DNA of 8,514 bases. It comes from Fodinibacter sp035633415 (GTDB lineage Bacteria; Actinomycetota; Actinomycetes; Actinomycetales; Dermatophilaceae). The notes below the pieces were generated by a model. That model was not told where the DNA came from, made no database searches, and saw only the letters and a program-made list of their open reading frames with translations. Where the stretch lies: contig DASQEZ010000181.1 in NCBI GenBank assembly GCA_035633415.1, forward strand, positions 1 to 8,514. Direction: 5' to 3'. Each line of letters opens with the position of its first letter. Within the stretch, counting starts at the first letter, position 1. The position numbers and the translations under genes were made by a program. This document shows, piece after piece, positions 5,527 to 8,514 of the stretch.

Positions 5527-5547
5527 GTGCCGGGGTGCGCCCCGCAC
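5527..5547 (+). promoter_or_regulatory. Stem-loop 1 in the rne leader
   Basis: CGGGG (5531-5535) pairs with CCCCG (5540-5544) around TGCG. Flanking GTG (5527-5529) and CAC (5545-5547) extend the stem past one bulged C. It lies 48 nt after the DUF2344 stop. It could be a U-less terminator of that gene or part of a structured rne 5' leader. Confidence 0.4.
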
Positions 5548-5578
5548 GATCCGATCGCACCACGCGGTCGACGAGGAG

Positions 5579-5596
5579 CCGGCCCCCCGGGGCCGG
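5579..5596 (+). promoter_or_regulatory. Stem-loop 2 in the rne leader, perfect 18-bp palindrome
   Basis: CCGGCCCC (5579-5586) and GGGGCCGG (5589-5596) are perfectly complementary about a central CC; in RNA the closing pairs would open to make a 4-nt or larger loop. The stem is all G/C and very stable, about 45 nt before the rne start. The other parts of the 160-nt gap (5480-5639) show no further gene or clear promoter. Confidence 0.45.
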
Positions 5597-5628
5597 AAAC
5601 CGGTGTGGTCGTCGTCGCGTGGGTGACG

Positions 5629-5635
5629 AAAGGGG
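5629..5635 (+). promoter_or_regulatory. rne ribosome-binding site (AAAGGGG)
   Basis: AAAGGGG is separated from the ATG at 5640 by CCTC. It is a clear Shine-Dalgarno and fixes the rne start. The other gene starts in the window lack a comparable site, which suggests rne has a real 5' leader. Confidence 0.6.
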
Positions 5636-5639
5636 CCTC

Positions 5640-8514
5640 ATGGCTTCCGAGAACGACCAGACCACCCCCGACACCACCGCGGACGCCGTCCTCGCGGTGG
5701 AGGTCTCGCCGGTGGCACCCGCCGAGAAGCCCAAGCGCCGCCGTGCGACGAAGAAGGCCGCCGCTCCCGCTGCCGAGCCGGACGCCGGCGCCGTCCCCGA
5801 CGAGGCTGCCCCCGCCGGGACCGACGACGACCCGGCGCAGACGCCGGCGCAGAAGGCGACCCGCAAGCGAGCGGCCGCCACGGCGCCTGCCCAGGCCGCC
5901 AAGACCGCCAAGACCGCCAAGGCCGCCAAGACCACCACCAAGCGCGCCAAGAAGTCCGTGGCCGCTGCCGAGCCCGAGGTCGTCGAGGACCCGGCCGGCG
6001 AGGTCGTCGAGGAAGAGGTCGTCGCCGACCCGGAGGTCGACGAGACCCCCGCCGCGGCCGTGCCGAGTTTCGGCCTGCTCTTCCAGCCCCCCGAGCCGGT
6101 CGCCCCGCGCCGCCGCCGGGCCACCGCCCCGGCCCAGGCCCCGGCCGAACGGCCTGCCGAGGAGGAGGAGACCGCCGCCGAGGTCGGCACCGCCGCCGAG
6201 CCCGCTCAGCCCACCGACGCCACCGAGGACACCACCGAGCACACCGCCGAGGACGCCACCGAGCAGGCGCGTGGCGGTCGTCGTAGCCGGGGCGGTCGCG
6301 GGGGACGTGGATCCCGCAGCACCCGCGCCCAGGGCAACGACACCAGCGACACCACCGACACGACCGACACCGCGACCGACGAGCCCGCCGACCAGGAGGC
6401 CGACCGCGGGTCCGACGACCGCGCCACCGACGAGGGCGAGGGCGGCTCGCGCAGCCGCCGCCGCCGCGGTGGCCGGGGCCGGCGCGGCCGCAGCCAGTCC
6501 GACGACGAGGGCACGGCATCCGAGACCGCTGGTGAGGCCGGCGACGAGGCCGGGGGCACCGGTCCTGACGAGCAGGGCGACGACGGTGAGGGCGGCACCA
6601 GCCGCCGCCGCCGTCGCCGCCGCCGTGGCGCCGGCTCCGGTGACGGCGAGAGCGACGACCCGCCCGGCACCGTCACCCGCGTGCGCGAGCCGCGCTCGCA
6701 GCGCGACGAGCCGACCGCCGTCAAGGGCTCGACCCGCCTTGAGGCCAAGAAGCAGCGCCGCCGCGAGGGCCGTGAGGCCGGGCGCCGCCGCACGATCATC
6801 ACCGAGGCCGAGTTCCTCGCCCGCCGCGAGAGCGTCGAGCGCGTCATGGTCGTGCGCGGCCGTGGCGACCGCACCCAGATCGGCGTGCTCGAGGACGGCG
6901 TGCTCGTCGAGCACTACGTCTCGCGCGAGACCACCGCGTCGATGGCAGGCAACGTCTACCTGGGCCGGGTCCAGAACGTGCTGCCCTCCATGGAGGCGGC
7001 GTTCGTCGACATCGGCAAGGGTCGCAACGCCGTGCTCTACGCCGGTGAGGTCAACTGGGACGCCGCCGGGCTCGAGGGCGGCCAGGCCCGCCGCATCGAG
7101 AACGCGCTGAGCTCCGGCGACACCGTGCTCACCCAGGTCACCAAGGACCCGATCGGTCACAAGGGCGCCCGGCTGACCTCACAGATCAGCCTGCCCGGCC
7201 GCTACCTGGTCTACGTGCCCGAGGGCCAGATGACCGGCATCTCGCGCAAGCTCCCCGACACCGAGCGGGCCCGCCTCAAGGCGATCCTCAAGGAGGTCGT
7301 GCCCGACCACGCCGGTGTCATCGTGCGCACCGCCGCCGAGGGGGCCTCGGAGGAGGAGCTGCGCGCCGACGTCGAACGACTCACCAAGATCTGGGACAAG
7401 ATCACGGCCAAGGCCGAGTCGGCCGGGGCGAAGAAGGCCGGCAGCGGCGGCGCCCCGGCCCTCCTGCACGGCGAGCCCGACCTGACCGTGCGCGTCATCC
7501 GTGACGTGTTCACCGAGGACTTCACCTCGCTCGTCATCTCCGGCGAGAAGGCCTGGGGGGAGGTCAGCCAGTACGTCGAGGACGTCGCGCCCGACCTCGC
7601 GCCGCGCCTGCAGCGCTGGACCGCGGAGGAGGACGTCTTCGCCGCGCACCGCATCGACGAGGCGCTCGCCAAGGCGATGGACCGCAAGGTGTGGCTGCCC
7701 TCGGGTGGCTCGCTGGTCATCGACCGCACCGAGGCGATGACCGTCGTCGACGTCAACACCGGCAAGTTCGTCGGCTCCGGGGGCAACCTCGAGGAGACCG
7801 TCACGAAGAACAACCTCGAGGCCGCCGAGGAGATCGTCCGCCAGCTCCGCCTGCGCGACATCGGCGGCATCATCGTCATCGACTTCATCGACATGGTGCT
7901 GGAGTCCAACCGCGACCTGGTCGTGCGTCGGCTGCTCGAGTGCCTCGGCCGTGACCGCACCAAGCACCAGGTCGCCGAGGTCACCTCGCTCGGCCTGGTG
8001 CAGATGACCCGCAAGCGGGTCGGCTCCGGCCTGGTCGAGGTCTTCTCCGAGCAGTGCGAGCACTGCGGCGGGCGCGGCATCCTCGTGCACACCGAGCCGA
8101 TCGACCGCAGTGGCAGCTCGGGTGAGCAGGGCAGCCAGGGTGGTGGCCAGGGTGGTGCCCGTTCCGGGCGCGGTCGTCGCGGCTCCAGCACCGGCACGGC
8201 GCAGCCCGGCGGGTCCACCGGCCACGGCGCCGACGAGGCGCACAAGCCGTCCGGCCCGACCGCGGCCCAGATCGCGGCCGCCGCCCACGCCGCCGCCCTG
8301 CGCCGCAGCGAGGTGGGTGAGGGCGTCACCGACCTGTCCACGGATGTCGGTGACGCCGTCGCGGACGAGCTCGCCGCCGTCGCGGCCACCACCTTCGGTG
8401 GTCCGGTCGACGCCGAGACCGGACCCGTCGAGGCGCACGAGACGGACGAGACCGTCGAGCCGAGCGCGCCCGAGGTCGACCTGGCCCTGGCTGGGCCGAC
8501 GGCGGACGCCGAGC
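5640..8514 (+). CDS. rne: Ribonuclease E/G (3'-truncated by window)
   Basis: ATG at 5640 opens a frame with no stop to the window edge: 958 complete codons visible. The protein is an endoribonuclease for rRNA maturation and mRNA decay. Residues 1 to about 385 are low-complexity, with alternating acidic stretches and basic patches: an AKT/AAK lysine-alanine repeat at 87-98, RGG-type patch 211-229, R/G patch 270-285, an eight-arginine run at 322-329 and K/R patch 370-384. One hydrophobic island, SFGLLFQPPEP, begins at 143. The S1 RNA-binding domain starts near V399 (VERVMVVRGRG) and includes GNVYLGRVQNVLPSMEAAFVDIGKG. The DNase I-like catalytic metal ligands correspond to D704 (DVNTGK) and D748 (IVIDFIDM), equivalent to E. 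coli D303 and D346. The zinc-link is C806/C809 in CEHCGGRG. A Gly/Ser/Arg-rich tail follows from about 820, then Ala/Glu-rich sequence. The N-terminal extension is as expected for actinobacterial RNase E. It lies downstream of DUF2344, as in related genomes. Confidence 0.95.
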   Translation, partial: MASENDQTTPDTTADAVLAVEVSPVAPAEKPKRRRATKKAAAPAAEPDAGAVPDEAAPAGTDDDPAQTPAQKATRKRAAATAPAQAAKTAKTAKAAKTTTKRAKKSVAAAEPEVVEDPAGEVVEEEVVADPEVDETPAAAVPSFGLLFQPPEPVAPRRRRATAPAQAPAERPAEEEETAAEVGTAAEPAQPTDATEDTTEHTAEDATEQARGGRRSRGGRGGRGSRSTRAQGNDTSDTTDTTDTATDEPADQEADRGSDDRATDEGEGGSRSRRRRGGRGRRGRSQSDDEGTASETAGEAGDEAGGTGPDEQGDDGEGGTSRRRRRRRRGAGSGDGESDDPPGTVTRVREPRSQRDEPTAVKGSTRLEAKKQRRREGREAGRRRTIITEAEFLARRESVERVMVVRGRGDRTQIGVLEDGVLVEHYVSRETTASMAGNVYLGRVQNVLPSMEAAFVDIGKGRNAVLYAGEVNWDAAGLEGGQARRIENALSSGDTVLTQVTKDPIGHKGARLTSQISLPGRYLVYVPEGQMTGISRKLPDTERARLKAILKEVVPDHAGVIVRTAAEGASEEELRADVERLTKIWDKITAKAESAGAKKAGSGGAPALLHGEPDLTVRVIRDVFTEDFTSLVISGEKAWGEVSQYVEDVAPDLAPRLQRWTAEEDVFAAHRIDEALAKAMDRKVWLPSGGSLVIDRTEAMTVVDVNTGKFVGSGGNLEETVTKNNLEAAEEIVRQLRLRDIGGIIVIDFIDMVLESNRDLVVRRLLECLGRDRTKHQVAEVTSLGLVQMTRKRVGSGLVEVFSEQCEHCGGRGILVHTEPIDRSGSSGEQGSQGGGQGGARSGRGRRGSSTGTAQPGGSTGHGADEAHKPSGPTAAQIAAAAHAAALRRSEVGEGVTDLSTDVGDAVADELAAVAATTFGGPVDAETGPVEAHETDETVEPSAPEVDLALAGPTADAE
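5898..5933 (+). repeat. 9-bp tandem repeat within rne (4 units)
   Basis: Four in-phase units of GCCAAGACC follow each other; the third has GCC in place of the last ACC. They encode Ala-Lys-Thr/Ala triplets at residues 87-98, similar to histone-H1-like tails. The unit length is a multiple of three, so copy-number change would lengthen or shorten the basic patch without a frameshift. Confidence 0.75.
6509..6522 (+). repeat. 14-bp direct repeat, copy 2, inside rne
   Basis: GGGCACGGCATCCG is identical to 4693-4706. Here it is coding and uses a GCA alanine codon, a codon that looks uncommon in the neighbouring sequence. It falls in the low-complexity N-terminal region, where the protein puts little constraint on the DNA. 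Confidence 0.5.

Noticed and set aside
4712..6190. A 492-codon open frame on the minus strand
   Set aside because: It is antisense to DUF2344, the rne leader and the rne N-terminus, with a low-complexity Ser/Ala/Gly product and no recognisable domain.
5527..7110. A 527-codon + strand frame starting upstream of rne
   Set aside because: It is out of frame with the S1 and catalytic motifs of RNase E, and its Pro/Arg/Ser-rich product is the +1 shadow of the low-complexity N-terminal region.
5199..7160. A 653-codon open frame on the minus strand
   Set aside because: It is antisense to rne and DUF2344; the Gly/Leu/Ala-rich repetitive product reflects the complement of Arg/Glu/Asp codons in GC-rich DNA.
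7179..8438. Minus-strand open frames of 419 and 393 codons opposite the RNase E catalytic region
   Set aside because: The + strand encodes well-conserved RNase E motifs throughout; the antisense products show no family resemblance.
1..8514. Mobile element, prophage, CRISPR or defence island
   Set aside because: No transposase, integrase, terminal inverted repeats, spaced direct repeats, tRNA attachment site or shift in base composition was seen.

Overview
This window is very GC-rich DNA (by eye about 70% or more G+C) with strong G/C preference at third codon positions. It has GTG as well as ATG starts and promoter-like hexamers placed 6-8 nt ahead of start codons. Together with the gene set, this points to an actinobacterium, probably Micrococcales or a close relative; the genus cannot be fixed from the sequence alone. 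It looks like ordinary chromosome: no IS, phage, CRISPR, tRNA or rRNA signal was seen.

Layout: (1) 1-1098, the C-terminal 365 residues of a B12-binding-type radical SAM protein of the TIGR03960 family, cut at its 5' end by the window. (2) 1197-2246, a potassium channel with a two-helix pore followed by an RCK/TrkA cytosolic module. (3) 2260-3210, a tandem (double) hotdog acyl-CoA thioesterase. (4) 3223-4590 on the minus strand, a class-III PLP aminotransferase that converges on the thioesterase. (5) 4727-5479, the TIGR03936/DUF2344 'radical SAM-linked' protein, diverging from the aminotransferase. (6) 5640-8514, ribonuclease E/G with a long charged N-terminal extension, running off the 3' edge.

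In many actinobacteria and firmicutes the TIGR03960 radical SAM gene, the DUF2344 gene and rne/rng lie side by side, often ahead of rplU-rpmA-obgE. Here three unrelated genes separate the first member from the other two. The radical SAM pair has no established function that I know of; its linkage to RNase E and ribosomal-protein genes suggests an RNA- or ribosome-related role, but that is inference. The channel, thioesterase and aminotransferase show no obvious shared pathway.

The observations most worth checking are: a strong Shine-Dalgarno sequence and in-frame ATG at the pore/RCK junction of the channel gene, as in MthK; a TVGFRE selectivity filter in the same protein; a 13-4-13 imperfect dyad over the presumed aminotransferase promoter; catalytic residues in the thioesterase arranged in the opposite order to ACOT7; and a structured 160-nt leader before rne. 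I found no clear candidate for a wholly new multi-gene system. The uncharacterised radical SAM/DUF2344 pair is the closest thing to one.
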